Made by a program: the position numbers and the translations under genes. Shown one piece after another: positions 1 to 11,146 of a stretch of 64,000 nucleotides of DNA. The notes beneath the pieces are model-generated. The model was not told where the DNA came from, made no database searches, and was given only the letters and a program-made list of their open reading frames with translations. The stretch is from Antennarius striatus (lineage: Eukaryota; Chordata; Actinopteri; Lophiiformes; Antennariidae): assembly GCF_040054535.1 (NCBI RefSeq), contig NC_090787.1, forward strand, positions 14,453,001 to 14,517,000, read 5' to 3'. Position 1 is the stretch's first letter. Each line of letters opens with the position of its first letter.

Positions 1-119
1 ACCTGGAGAGAACCCACGCAGACACGGGGAGAACATGCAAACTCCACATAGAAAGGAATTAAACCCAGAACCTTCTTGTTGTGAGGCAATGGCAGTTCAA
101 ACTGCTTCCAAAGTGCCAT
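1..119 (-). repeat. Teleost tRNA-type SINE fragment, minus orientation, cut by window edge
   Basis: The reverse complement reads into the same sequence as the fuller copy at 489-864: a stretch ending in cctcacaac, then the block ccccgtgtctgcgtgggttc. The copy is diverged and its A/B-box region is degraded. It continues off the left edge. It lies in rap2a intron 1. Confidence 0.7.
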
Positions 120-488
120 CTTTGTTTTTTTTAAATGGTTACATTCTTAAACCACATTTTCAAGCCTCAAAAATGTAGTTACATTAACAAACAGCCAAGC
201 TGGTACAAAATGTAACCTTTGTAGGACAAACCCATTGTTGTGTAAGATCAATAACAACAATAAGAAAAGGTCAGTTACCTGAAATACTACAAAGATGCTT
301 GTTTCATTTTCTAAGAATTGATTTAACAAGGGTGTGAAAACCTTTTGCTAAGGTCCTTTGAAAAATTCCCATATCCCGATACAGATCGACACGATTATTT
401 CATCACCTCTGGAATATGCTTGGGTCCACTTATGGAGTGTAACTCCGGCCATTAATCTTTGTGTAATTCTGATAACTAACTGATCACA

Positions 489-679
489 AGGGCGGCACGG
501 TGGCGCAGTGGTTAGCGCTGCTGCCTCACAACACGGCGGACCCGGGTTCGAGTCCCACTCTGTGCGGAGTTCGCATGCTCTCCCCGTGTCTGCGTGGGTT
601 CTCTCCGGGTTCTCCGGCTTCCTCCCACCTCCAAAAGCATGCGCTTCAGGTTGATTGGCCGGTCCCAAATTGACCATAG

Positions 680-710
<31 letters not shown>

Positions 711-864
711 ACTGGTTGTTTGTTTGTTTCTATGTGGCTCCGCGGTACACTGGCGTCGTGCCCGGAGTGTCCCCCGCCTCACGCCCTGAGACTGCCAGGA
801 TAGGCGCTGGCTGCCCCGCGACCTGCGTTAGCGGATTAAGCGGGTTGGAAAATGAATGAATGAA
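489..864 (+). repeat. Full-length tRNA-derived SINE with 12-bp target-site duplication
   Basis: The head carries a perfect RNA polymerase III A box (TGGCGCAGTGG, 501-511) and B box (GGTTCGAGTCC, 545-555). The body is the common teleost sequence with the tgtctgcgtgggttctctcc block, an internal (TG)n run at about 681-711, and a 3' tail of ATGA units. The 12-bp sequence taactgatcaca flanks it exactly (477-488 and 865-876), which fixes the borders and shows retrotransposition. The intact boxes and perfect duplication suggest a fairly recent insertion. I do not assign a database family name; Mermaid/V-SINE-like is a guess. Confidence 0.88.
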
Positions 865-2593
865 TAACTGATCACATAACCTCCATGGTGGTGGAAGTAA
901 AGAGAATGTAATAGCGGAATCCAGCAGATGGCAGTAAACAACTCTGTGGATACCCGCGATCATAAAAAGACAAAGAAGAACAAGGAGGCAGAGAAGAAGG
1001 GGGATGTTAATGTCCTTATATGAACCAAAATTTGTCTGCTTGTCATCTTTTATTGTATATCTTCTATTGTATAACTCAAAAAAATCTTTATTTTTTGCAC
1101 AAAATTTTCTGAACAAAAAAAATCAAAAACTGAAGTGGTGTTTTTTGCTATTGAAGAACTTTTAGCAATTTTAGTATTTCATTTCCATGGTAAAAAAGTT
1201 TAATTCATTCAGTGGGACGACGGGTTTCTGGGGCGTACAGCTAAAACTAGTAAAACATTTTTTAACGAAACTTAATGTCCATATCACTAGTACGCTGGAG
1301 GGGTGACATTTGATATTTTACCAATTCTAAGCAATATATTATTAAATGTTTTCAATTTTAAAAACATATTTTTTTAGGTATATAATTTAAAAAATTCCAA
1401 AAAACTTGAACTGGTAACCTCTTTCTGACTTTTATACTAGATAATTTCGCACTTGTTTTCTATCTCACGCTGGACAATTGTCCACAAGCCTCGTACATTT
1501 AACCATTCTGGATGAACAGATCTGACACTATTTACAGCTTTATGTCACATGATCCTGCTCACAACTGGAAAACTGTTTAAATTGTTCTATACATGTACAT
1601 CCACATCTGCACCCGAATCCACTTTGAGAATTATCAGTCCTGCTTGATCCGCAATCTACCCCAACACAACACAACATTAAACTGTGTTCAACCTCACTGG
1701 TGAGGGTGATTCACCAGCAGCTGCATCTTTTAAACACGTACCTTCATGAGAGCCTGCATCCAGACATCCAGTGACATCTACAATCACTGCTACATGCACA
1801 CAGTCACATGCTACCTGCACACTGCAACATTAAAACTGAGCTAACACACACCAGTGATGTAACCAGACATTGAGGGCATCAGTCTAGTTTGGCTCTCGCT
1901 GGGTGTTTGACATCCTGTCATGTCGCCAGGCCAGTGCGTACTATTGTGTGTCTTCACAGTACATCAACCAAGAAGTGGAAACATCAATAACATGTCAGCA
2001 GGACCATCGAGCCTCAGTTTAACTCTTCCATGTATCCGTCAGCAGCTTCCTCCGGTGACCTCATATCTGTATCACCAAGCACTCAGACATCAGATAATTT
2101 AACGCTTACAATCCTGCCTCTTTTCCTGAAGAGCCTCAGCAGCTTGTTAATTAAAAATTATCTCCTGCAGAAGCTTTGTTTGAGTGTGATTTCCCTGCCC
2201 TTCAGTATTCAGAGCCGTCTGGAGAACCTCAGGGGTATTTTCTGGGTTGCAGACGTTTAAAACGTCAGCTGATCTTGGATCAGTGCTGCTGGCTTTAACT
2301 GTCAGAAGTGGAATATAAAGTCTGCAGAAGAACTGCTCAGACCGCTCTGAGGTGTGTGTTGTTGGGAGACGCTGGGAATGCAGCGCAGAACGGTGAGCGT
2401 GGTAGGTGACACCTGGTGCACCAAAACAGAAGGAGATGGTTTGTTGATGTGCAGCCTGCTCTGGAGATCCAGGTCCATTCAAGCACAGATCTCAGACCAG
2501 GCCTGGGCCCATCCTGACACCAGAAGGCTTGATGGACCAACCCTGTGTGGGAAAAATGACCAACACACACTTTAACACTCAACATTTACCAAC

Positions 2594-2907
2594 CTTTTCA
2601 CTCTTATGATCTGATCCCTCATTGGCTTTATGTCCTGGAAGCTTTGCTGGTTGACCAGGCTGTAGACCAGAATGAATCCTTGACCGTTTTTGATGTAAAG
2701 GTCCCGCATGGAGGCGAACTGCTCAGTCCCAGCGGTGTCAAGTATTTCTAACACCGAGGGTGACGAGTCCACCTCGATCTCCTTGCGGTAAAAATCCTCT
2801 ATCGTGGGGTCGTACTTCTCAATGAACGTCCCGGTGACAAACTGCACAGTGAGGGCCGATTTCCCGACCCCACCGCTGCCCAGGACCACCACTTTATACT
2901 CACGCAT
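2594..2907 (-). CDS. rap2a: Rap2a small GTPase, coding exon 1 (residues 1-104 plus part of 105)
   Basis: Ras-family GTPase that cycles between GDP and GTP forms at membranes and signals to effectors such as TNIK/MAP4K kinases (family knowledge). The ATG is at 2905-2907 and opens with [10 protein letters not shown]. Visible motifs are the P-loop GSGGVGKS (residues 10-17), switch I YDPTIEDF (32-39) with Thr35, and switch [10 protein letters not shown] (57-64). Phe39 is typical of Rap2 (Rap1 has Ser), and TGTFIE rather than TGSFIE at 25-30 favours Rap2a over Rap2b. The exon ends in ...IIRVKR at a splice donor. G4, G5 and the lipidated C-terminus are encoded by exon 2 off the left edge. Two donor GTs compete: exon end 2594 (GTTGGT, splitting codon 105) or 2590 (GTAAAT). 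The first fits the family's protein sequence better. Confidence 0.93.
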
Positions 2908-3850
2908 CGTGGATTTAAATAAAGTCGGAAGGTGTCATTTGAAAAATGAACTCAAAACATTCCCACACGAATCACAATCACCACTGGTGTCCCATTTTGA
3001 TCGGGGTGTCAATAACACAGTCCTCAGCCACGGAAGAGCACAAAGACACGGCGCCCCGACACGGATTTCATTGCAGGAATTCCCCCACGCAGGCCAGACC
3101 CCGACAGATACACGGACGTCCGCGGACTGCAACTGAGCAAAACGTGCCCCAAGGAGGGAGGAAATATCGGCCGATGATGTGGAGCTTGTGGGTTTTCATC
3201 TGCTTGGCTCACTCTTTCATTTGCATGACAAAAAAAACAAACTTGTTTCATCGAGGACAAAAAAAAAAACAAACAAACAAAAAAAACGCAGCTTTTTTAG
3301 CTTCTGGCGCGATTTTTTAAGCCAAGCGAGCGAACGGATTAAAAAGTGTTTGGACGCTTAAATGGAAGAATCAGCGCCTCTTTGTTTCTTTCTCACCATC
3401 GCGGGCTCGTCTCAGGCTCTCCTCCCTCGCTCTCCCGTGCTATTCCAGCCGCCATACTCTCGGGTGGAGACCCGCGGCCGCCGCGTAACCAGCTGGTCCC
3501 CACTCGGCTTCCGTACGCAGGCAAAAAAAAAGAAAAAAGGAAGAAATAAAAAAATAAAAAAGCCTAAGATCCTCCCTCCTCATTCGACGGATGTGAGAAC
3601 GATCCAACGGCCGTCTCGGCCCCGTGTTTACCTCACTGGAGCCTGAATGGGGGTCGCGTGGTGGGAGCCAGTCACATCGAGCGCCAGCATTTCCGTTCAT
3701 GTGTTAAAATTCCCCATCATTCGGTTTCCTCCGGTGACATCAAAGGAGAGCTCAACCAATCACAGGGGCCGCTTGAGGACGTGTATCCAAGAGGAGGAGG
3801 AAAAGGCACGCGCGAGATGCTGTTGCTATGGTAACGTGGCTTTTTTGTGT
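2908..3850 (-). promoter_or_regulatory. rap2a: rap2a 5'UTR and CpG-rich promoter region
   Basis: The sequence upstream of the rap2a ATG is rich in CpG, with blocks such as gacccgcggccgccgcg near 3470-3484 and acgcgcgag near 3808-3816, in otherwise AT-rich surroundings. No TATA box is evident near a plausible start. A CCAAT box (aaccaatcac, about 3754-3763 on the plus strand) and an X-box at 3822-3835 lie at the distal end. The start site cannot be fixed by eye; a CpG-type dispersed promoter is likely. Reading frames on both strands here are low-complexity and not credible proteins. Confidence 0.65.
3822..3835. promoter_or_regulatory. Near-palindromic RFX X-box
   Basis: GTTGCTATGGTAAC is an imperfect inverted repeat that fits the RFX X-box pattern (GTTGCC-like half sites around a short spacer). 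It sits about 0.9 kb upstream of the rap2a ATG at the outer edge of the CpG-rich block, about 60 bp from a CCAAT box. RFX factors bind such sites in ciliary and other promoters (family knowledge); use here is inferred. Confidence 0.55.
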
Positions 3851-5020
3851 GTTACTGTCCAAATTTGGAGATTGCACTGAAAACAGGAGAAGTCGAGGCA
3901 TTTTGCTGAATAATATATTAGATATTCTATAAAATAGTAAAAAGATGTGATTTTAATCAAATCAAATAAAATTATATTTCAAGACAATTAGGAATCTCCA
4001 GATTTTTAAAACTAAAAATTATATTATATTATATGACTTTTTATAATAATATATTATATATATTATTATAAATTGATTTTCTTTTTATTATTTAGTAGCT
4101 AATACATAATGCAACAATACAAATGCAACAATATATTGGTCACATAGGTTAATTAGCAACAAAATAATTAATGTAATAATTAATATATTAATATATTCAT
4201 TTTTCTGAAAATAAATATTCAGAAAAATGTCAGAGCAACATAACAAATACGCAAGAGGAAGCAGCTAAGTCTGTATTGCAGGGAGGAGATGTGTTTGCAC
4301 GGGTGTTGTGAAAAACGAAGACGGCAAAGGTGTGTGTGGTGTAGAGAACTCTGCTCTCCGGCTGCTGCTCTGGCTTATATTCATGAGACACACCAGGCTC
4401 AGGTGTGTCCAACACACCGATTAAGCCTCTAACTGGTATGCGACCCTCCAGAGACAAAGTAGATTAACAGTGGATGGGCTGTCACATGAAAAACAGAAAT
4501 GAAAAGAAAAAAGGGCATTTTGTGATTTGACTGGATTAAGCGGCGTTTTGAGCTTTATGATTTGAATCCATCCACCCAGTTTCTTTATCTTTTGCAGGGT
4601 CACTGGACACATCCTGGCGCAAGCTCACCATAGGACTGTCTGTCACACGTGTCAACATGTTGTCACACTCACATCTACACCTATGGCTGGTTTAGACTCA
4701 CCTGTTGTATTGTATTTCTTGCTCATAGACTGTTGAAGGAAGCTAGATGATAATCCTACACAGACCGGAGAATTTATTAAAGCAATACAGAGGGTCTCCA
4801 CGTCTGGATCTGCACTGGCATAGCATCTTCTACGCCGTATTGGAAGTTGTTCATAAATATGAATGCAAATAAAATAACACATGCTCCATCATCATGATTC
4901 ATTGTTGATGGTAAGTTAAGTCTAATGTGTGTAAAAGTTTCACCAACCTGATACTCCTTAATTTAAGGAGTACTTCATGCTTTTCAAAAGATCAGAGGAG
5001 GGCTCACACAGCTTGGAACA
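3851..5020. other. rap2a-mbnl2 intergenic spacer
   Basis: About 1.2 kb between the rap2a promoter and the likely mbnl2 polyadenylation site. 3900-4240 is very AT-rich with short TA-rich runs. I see no gene or recognisable mobile element in it. Confidence 0.6.
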
Positions 5021-6248
5021 TTTAATTGATATTTATTTATTTATTTAGCAATATTAGATTTCACACAATTTTGAATGTACAGGAACAGAACTATCAGCAC
5101 AAAGAGTTAAATTGTATAAAAACACAATAATTTTGACAAATAACTTTCAAAATAATGAGGGGACATTCATATTCAGACCAGACAGAGCAAAATGGCACTA
5201 GCTTGAGATTTGATCTAATTCAATATGCAATCAGTCAGCCAATCCTCTAAACATCAAACTTCTTCTCAGGACTGTGTTTGCTTTTGTGTCACAAATCGTC
5301 ATTTTGGCCTTAAAATTTCATGTAACAATCATTTCAGAGAAAGGGTCGGCAAAATGCATTTTACTTTAAATAAGAGACGTAGACTTGACAAAAATCAAAT
5401 ACAAACTTAACAATCGATCAAGGATAATGCAAAAAAAAAAAAATCACAAATTCTCAGTCATCTGGTGAGAAAGTGCTCAAGAGAAATATTTATGTCAGTC
5501 CGTCAGTGTACATTATGTTTTGATATTTAGAAACAGCCTTGACGTACAAGCGGATCTATGTCATTAAGCTATTTGCCAACGGGTAAAACAAAAATTTATT
5601 TAAAGGACTTTTACTTGAATGTAAAATAAAAAAAAGAAATTTGACATGTATTTTGGAAACAAAACATAATCAAAGAAAATGCTGACATACCATCAAATCC
5701 AGAGCTTCTAACTTTATTTTTGCTGTATTGGAAACACAAAATTTACATTTCAAAATATCTTTTTTTCACACTGGATCACTTCGTGTTTCACACCATGGCA
5801 ATATAAAGTCAAATATCTGACAGAACAATCTAATGTGTTACTGTGAAGAGGAAGAAGAAAATCCTCTATCAACAGAAATTGCTTTTAATCACTGCAACAT
5901 CAGATCAACACAAAAATTCAATGACAAACTATTATTACACTATAGTGAAAGTACAATGCACTTCTCTGTACATAAAGAGCAAATCTATGGTCTTGCTTAT
6001 ACAGAGGTTTGTTGTCCCTTACAGGTGACAAGGCAGCAACAAGGAATAAATGTTTTAGGCTTTGATTTGCTCCAACATTCTATCCCTGGACATACAATGG
6101 CTATTCATAAGATAACAGATCAAGGCCCTTTGAGGAACCTCCAGCATAGCTTAAGTCATTTTATTAAATTACATTCATCATAGAATAAATTTTAAAACTG
6201 TTCTTTTCTAAGGTTAAACCAGTATACTAATATACTGTATATACCGGT

Positions 6249-6297
6249 GTGTGTGTGTGTGTGTATTATGTGTGCGTGTGTGTATGTATGTATATAC

Positions 6298-6342
<45 letters not shown>
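6249..6342. repeat. Compound microsatellite in mbnl2 3'UTR: (GT)n, (TA)n, (CA)n
   Basis: GT repeats with interruptions are followed by about 28 nt of TA repeats and then a short CA run. On the mbnl2 transcript this could pair with itself, because GT and CA tracts flank the TA tract. Confidence 0.85.
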
Positions 6343-7327
6343 CACCCCATCCTATTCTGTGTAAAACTTTTTACCACACCATTTTTTGCTGATCACATGA
6401 TGCAGTCGTGTCTTTTGGTGGATTGTCTGAGTTAATCCAGTTAAAGAGAAAAAGGTCTCCTGCAGACACCGGAAAACAACAGAGGTCGGGACCTTCTCAA
6501 ACTGTTAGCAAACAGGGCACAAAACTTACATGAACATTCTATTTTATGAGTGAACAATGTCTTTAACATCAGTTTCTTTTATACTCATACATATATAACA
6601 CACACTCTTTCTGCTGTAAGTAAAAATTAAAAAAAAGGAGAACTAAATGATGTTTCATCATACAAAACTAAGCCTCACAAAAAGCCTACTGTCTTAATTT
6701 ATACTTGACTACAGAAAGCATGTTACTGTGCATGAAACTAACTATGATACACTGTGGTACTATTGTCTGGATAAAATAAGATGAATATAAACTTTTACAC
6801 ATAAACAAGTTTTATTCTCAGTGAAAACTGTAAGACTAAATCTAAACAAATGCACGGACATACTGTAGCATCGCAATACATTTGTTCTAAATGTGACTTT
6901 ATTAGTAGCTTTATTAGAGTGATTTTTCCAAACAACACCTTTTAAATATGCATGAATATCCTCATCTGCACAATTATTCAGGCACTTGTAACATTGAACT
7001 CACAGTACTGACAAATGGCAGTAACATTAAGATGATTTAAGTTTGCACACAAAGATCGACCCTTAGAGGATTAGAAAGACTTTAAATTGAATATGAACAA
7101 GCAGTAAGTCTGCACAATTTTGTTGAGTTCATTTCAACTCCTTTGGAGGCTGTTTGCATGTCTTCAAAGTGAACCAGTCCATTTCACACGGATATTTTAT
7201 ACTGGTCTGTAGTGTTAGGCCAGTGTTAAGTTAAATTGGTCTAATGCAAGTTAGACTGCAAAATAAATTGAATTCTAATAATTGATTTAGGATTAAGAGA
7301 CATTGCTTTTGAGTTTTAATTTTTTTT

Positions 7328-7358
7328 TGCCACTTTGAGTCCCGGAAGCAAAGTGGCA
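7328..7358 (-). other. Perfect 10-bp hairpin in mbnl2 3'UTR
   Basis: TGCCACTTTG (7328-7337) is exactly complementary to CAAAGTGGCA (7349-7358) across an 11-nt GC-rich loop. It lies in the middle of the predicted 3'UTR. Function unknown; it may be a local RNA structure or the remnant of an inverted repeat. Confidence 0.6.
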
Positions 7359-8462
7359 TGGAGGTCCTTAATATTCAAGAGAAGGCTGTTGTCTCTACAC
7401 GTTCCATCTCTAGAGCTCAGCAACTCACAGCAAAAAGATCTAGATGGATAAATAGCACCACAAAGAAGGAAAACTACTTGTTTCTGAATTTGAGGTGAAG
7501 CTGTTTACTGCGGTTACTTTCCTCTAGATGTTTTTAAGCGAGGCAAGAACCAGACAGCTTTGAGAAGCAGATTAATTTAGATGTGCTTCTGAAGACCAGT
7601 GTCGATATTCCACCATAGCCAAAGCCTTCTTTGTGAAACTGGTTCCGGAAGTTAAAACTCTTCACTGGTTATACCAGTCAGCTATAACTGTGATCAGTAA
7701 TCCAAACAGATTATTTTAACATGAAGAATAAATAATTTATCATTTGAATATGTCACCTACCTGCCTTAAATAAAAAGTCTGTGCAGCAATTTCTACAGTA
7801 CTTTCTCTCCGCAAATACACTCCGACTGTTTGCAATGCAAAGGCACACCAGGAGGTGAAGGACTAGTTCATGACAGGGTAAATATGAAGGGCTGCCCTCT
7901 GCTCAGTTTAAAGCTACCTCCTATTTTCAAGGGATAATATATCATTTTCAGAAGAAGGCAAACATCTCTACACCAGGTTCCTCCATAACTCCAACATTGT
8001 CACACCAAAGCAATCTAAATGGATAAATATGTTCTGCAGCACTATAGGTAAGAGATTAAATACTTATTTTTTACTTTTGGGCTGTCCCTTTAAAATAAGT
8101 GCTTTTTTTTACTACTTTGTTTAAAATAATGAAATCTGGCACATGATAAACAATCATCAAAAAAGTTTTCTTAGTTCACATAAAACATTCAAGAGTGAAA
8201 AAGGGATTCTAACAATCTCCAGTATAGGACCTCTTCACGCCAGGCTACAATGCACTTGACTGACTGGGATGCGTGTCAATGCAGGTGCAAAGGTATGGGA
8301 CTTGTTGAACACATTATTACGAGAGATCACAGTAAAATCTACCGGTTCGTCATCAGAGAAGTAATAAGCATGCTGCTTGTCGTATTGTATGTGATGTTAA
8401 CGGACATTTGAGTTGTTCAGGGTCTTTAAGATCAGCACAGCACCGACTCCTGTTCCTGGGCG

Positions 8463-8477
8463 TTACTTAAGGATGAT
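8463..8477 (-). CDS. mbnl2: mbnl2 terminal coding exon (IILK, stop TAA)
   Basis: The minus strand reads ctgaaacag, then ATC ATC CTT AAG TAA. These four residues are the same C-terminal IILK as human MBNL2 and follow NQ of the preceding exon in phase 0. The acceptor AG is at 8478-8479. The exon is too short to appear as an independent reading frame. It continues into the long 3'UTR. Confidence 0.88.
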   Translation of the reverse strand: MILK

Positions 8478-9127
8478 CTGTTTCAGACACAAAACAGCCT
8501 CTTAATGGTCACATACAAAGGAAATATATGGGGTTTTCTTTACATAAAGATCATCAGAAATGATCACTCCAACCGATATAAGATAAAACAAAAACAAACC
8601 AAATACCTGAACCTGCAACATTTAACAATTGTCTTACTTTCCTCTTGTGTTTTCAACTACAAAAACCCCAATGGTTTTAATGTTTGCTGCATTAAAAATG
8701 AGTATTATTTACAACTATCTGCTCAATTATAAACAGAATAGGGTAATATTTGAGTCAAAACTCAAAGACAACTTTTTTATATAATAATAAAATTGATGCA
8801 AATATAAAGTAATTAATTTAATAAGAATGACAAGTACCTAAAATACTACTTCTATATTTCAAACATTTGTTCCATTTTTTATGTATTGAACCAGATAATA
8901 CAAAAAGTCATGCAACAGAAGACCTTAAAACTAAGTGAAGTCCATCATTTGATAAAGGAGTGAGATGCAGCATAGATCTACTGAAGGTTTACGGCTAGAT
9001 GAAGCCAAATGAGCAGCGATGCAGGCAGGGTAATGCTATGGTGATGAAGTATCTCCCCTGATTTCAACATGAAGCACTTACTCAGAGCTCAAGGATATAA
9101 GGAAGAAAGCTTTAAAAAGGAGCAAAC

Positions 9128-9219
9128 CTGATTGGCTGGTGCTGTTGCTGCATAGGGCACACTTGCGGCGGAAGAGGCAGCAGAGACAGTAGCAGGTGTA
9201 GCACTGTACATCATGGGGA
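9128..9219 (-). CDS. mbnl2: mbnl2 92-nt coding exon (C-terminal Ala/Thr/Ser-rich segment)
   Basis: Encodes the end of a split Val codon and then 30 residues, PMMYSATPATVSAA... to ...APANQ, matching the human MBNL2 C-terminus. The acceptor follows a plus-strand ctttttcaggtaag stretch (AG at 9220-9221). The donor is CAG|GTTTGC at 9126-9127. The corresponding human exon is about 95 nt in my recollection, so one codon is lost here. This exon class is alternatively spliced in MBNL genes. Skipping it would shift the frame, because 92 is not a multiple of three, and would change the C-terminus. Confidence 0.88.
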
Positions 9220-9862
9220 CTTTTTCAGGTAAGGAATCATGAAAGCAATGAAAAAGGAAGCAGAGCATTATGCTAAGTTGTGCAACAAATTTTCCCTCTT
9301 GCCAGGCAAATACAAAAATAATGCAGCAGAAAGCCATCATTGAGTTAGACCAGCAGGTGGCATATGATCACACAGCAAAGCAGGACAGGAGGGTAGGACG
9401 TAGACAGTGGCTGATACGGGACAAAACTAGAACATCTGTCAATTATCTGACAAATAAAAATACATGACATTTGCACCATTGGAAGACAGTATTCGAAATT
9501 CATGGAGTTTGAAGGACTTAAAGCCTTTGTGTGCCTCAGACAACATAATTTCAAACTGTGCGTAGCAATTCTAAGTCCAAAATCCAACACAATCCATACA
9601 AATGCTTGAAAATGTATATATGAATGCATATTAATATATTATTTTTAAGTGTCTGTCTTGCAATTTGGCAATAAAAGTATACAAATACAACAAAAATCAA
9701 AGCTTTTTAAAGGTAAGATTTAAAATTGTTATTGTAAAGACTAACTCAAGTGTGGGTTTATGATTTCTGTTAATGTTTAAATATCAAAACATTTGACAGA
9801 TTAGTATGAAAGATTCTTTTTATTGTGAGACACAGTTAGTGACACATGAGAGAGGGACCTAC

Positions 9863-9898
9863 CGATGCTGTTAGCAGGAGCCATGCACAAGACAGAAC
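9863..9898 (-). CDS. mbnl2: mbnl2 36-nt cassette exon
   Basis: The minus strand reads acacag, then GTTCTGTC...AGCATCG, then GTAGGT. With the G left from the upstream exon it encodes GSVLCMAPANSI and leaves a G for the next exon. It corresponds to human GSVLCMTPATSI. The length is exactly 36 nt, so skipping it keeps the frame, as expected for the 36-nt alternative exon of MBNL1/MBNL2. Confidence 0.9.
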
Positions 9899-10599
9899 CT
9901 GTGTGATCATCAAAGGGACAGACAGACGCTGTAAGCCAACATAAATATGCACCTACACCAATAAAATCTGTAATGATTCAGCAGTTAAGACCGAACAAAT
10001 ATACAGATTAAATTACAATGAATAATGTGCTATATCCACAGTATTTACACATTCACAATCACAAAACACCTGGTTTTTAATCGAAACATCTGCTTTTGCT
10101 TCAGTATCAGTTCTTGCTATTGTGCTTGTTGTTTAGCGTCACACTGCTGTGTCTGTCTGGGACACTCAAACTGAATACAGCCATTACTGATATTATTAGT
10201 TACACCAACATTTTCCTACTATGACGACACACTGAATGTTGGCTCAAAATGACCTGCACCTCGTTTGAGAGCAGGCAGCACAAATAGGCAAAGAAGAATC
10301 TTCTGTTCACGTTGGACAGTTTCCAACAGTCTGCTTGAACAGGTTGTCACATGAGCAGACACTCTGTTTGGTCTGATTTAGATTAATCAAACTGTTACAG
10401 CTAACCACTCTATTACCTTGTACACACTGCTTTAATTATGACTAGGTATGTGACTTTGATTCATGGTTCAACATCCACATACTGAGAATTTTACTATAAG
10501 TTAGTATTACAAATTTGCCACCTCATATAAATCAGCTGACCATGACTCTATTTCTAAAACTGAACTGGTTAGGTTCCACAACAGGTTTTTTGGACTCAC

Positions 10600-10756
10600 C
10601 TGTGGGATAAAATGCAGCGGTTGGCTGCTGGAGCTGTGAGCTGGCCAGAGCCTGTTGGTAGTGCAAAAAGCTGGGGCTGAGGAGAGAGCTGGCCCAGCCG
10701 CTCTTCTCAAGAGTTGGCCTCTTTGGTAGGGGCTGTAGGACGCTGTGGGGAAAAGC
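10600..10756 (-). CDS. mbnl2: mbnl2 157-nt coding exon (KRP basic motif, Gln-rich segment)
   Basis: Encodes [18 protein letters not shown], then a Ser-rich stretch and [21 protein letters not shown], ending in the first base of a Gly codon. It matches human MBNL2 AFPPGALHPLPKRQALEK...HYQQAL. The KRP motif belongs to the second basic cluster thought to help nuclear import with the 54-nt exon upstream. The acceptor is gcttttcag|GCT. A second AG (ccccacag|CGT) 15 nt inside could act as an alternative acceptor and would keep the frame. The donor is ACAG|GTGAGT, close to consensus. Confidence 0.9.
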
Positions 10757-11092
10757 CTGAAAAGCAGTGAAAGGAGATTTGATGCAACACTAAATCTCTC
10801 AGATTTCCCAAATTAAAAAGAAAATGTGACAAAATGGCAAACAGAACTATACAATAAAGATGACATATCACATAGTGGAAAAATCAAGCATAGTTTAAGG
10901 GTAAAATTAGAGTAATTTATCACCAAAAACAATGAAATATATTACAAATTAACCACTTAAAGATACTGATGGTGACTGCATACACAAATACTATATGAGA
11001 CTTGAAGAAGCCTTTACCACAATGACTGAAAATAAAAGTTATTACACTATACAGTAATTCAAAGCTACAACCAAAGCAAAAGGTGAAAATAC

Positions 11093-11146
11093 CAGATCTA
11101 CAGTTGCCTCGAGGGATCGCTTCATTGCTTTGGCAGTCGACTGAGT
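11093..11146 (-). CDS. mbnl2: mbnl2 54-nt nuclear-localisation cassette exon
   Basis: Encodes exactly 18 residues, TQSTAKAMKRSLEATVDL, between acceptor attaaaag|ACT and donor CTG|GTATTT. Human MBNL2 has TQSTAKALKRPLEATVDL here. This exon class supplies the KR(P)LEATxDL nuclear-localisation segment in MBNL1/2 and is skipped or included to move the protein between cytoplasm and nucleus (family knowledge). Pro is replaced by Ser in the KRPLE motif. It is too short to appear as an open frame by length. The intron immediately upstream has the special acceptor architecture listed at 11147-11289. Confidence 0.92.

Larger units (their letters stand above)
1..2593 (-). other. rap2a: rap2a intron 1 (3' part cut by window edge)
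   Basis: This stretch lies downstream of rap2a exon 1 on the minus strand. No reading frame here encodes the remaining Rap2 sequence (NKxD and SAK motifs, C-terminal CAAX-type cysteines), so exon 2 must lie beyond position 1. Apart from two SINE copies I see only unassigned AT-rich DNA and short chance reading frames. Confidence 0.75.
5020..8462 (-). other. mbnl2: mbnl2 3' untranslated region
   Basis: The region follows the TAA stop at 8463-8465. No exon or splice signal is needed to explain it. The distal end is placed by three overlapping AATAAA signals on the minus strand (plus-strand TTTATT at 5032-5045), followed about 35 nt later by a GT-rich element (gctgtgtgagcc, about 5008-5019). 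A proximal AATAAA (6811-6816) with a downstream ttgtttatgtgt tract could give a shorter mRNA. The UTR contains a GT/TA/CA microsatellite (about 6249-6342) and a 10-bp perfect hairpin (7328-7358). Length about 3.4 kb; the end is inferred. Confidence 0.6.

Noticed and set aside
501..555. A tRNA gene suggested by perfect A and B boxes
   Set aside because: The sequence continues into a SINE body with target-site duplications and does not fold as a full tRNA.
5833..6183. 116-codon plus-strand frame
   Set aside because: It lies antisense inside the predicted mbnl2 3'UTR and has no motif; treated as chance.
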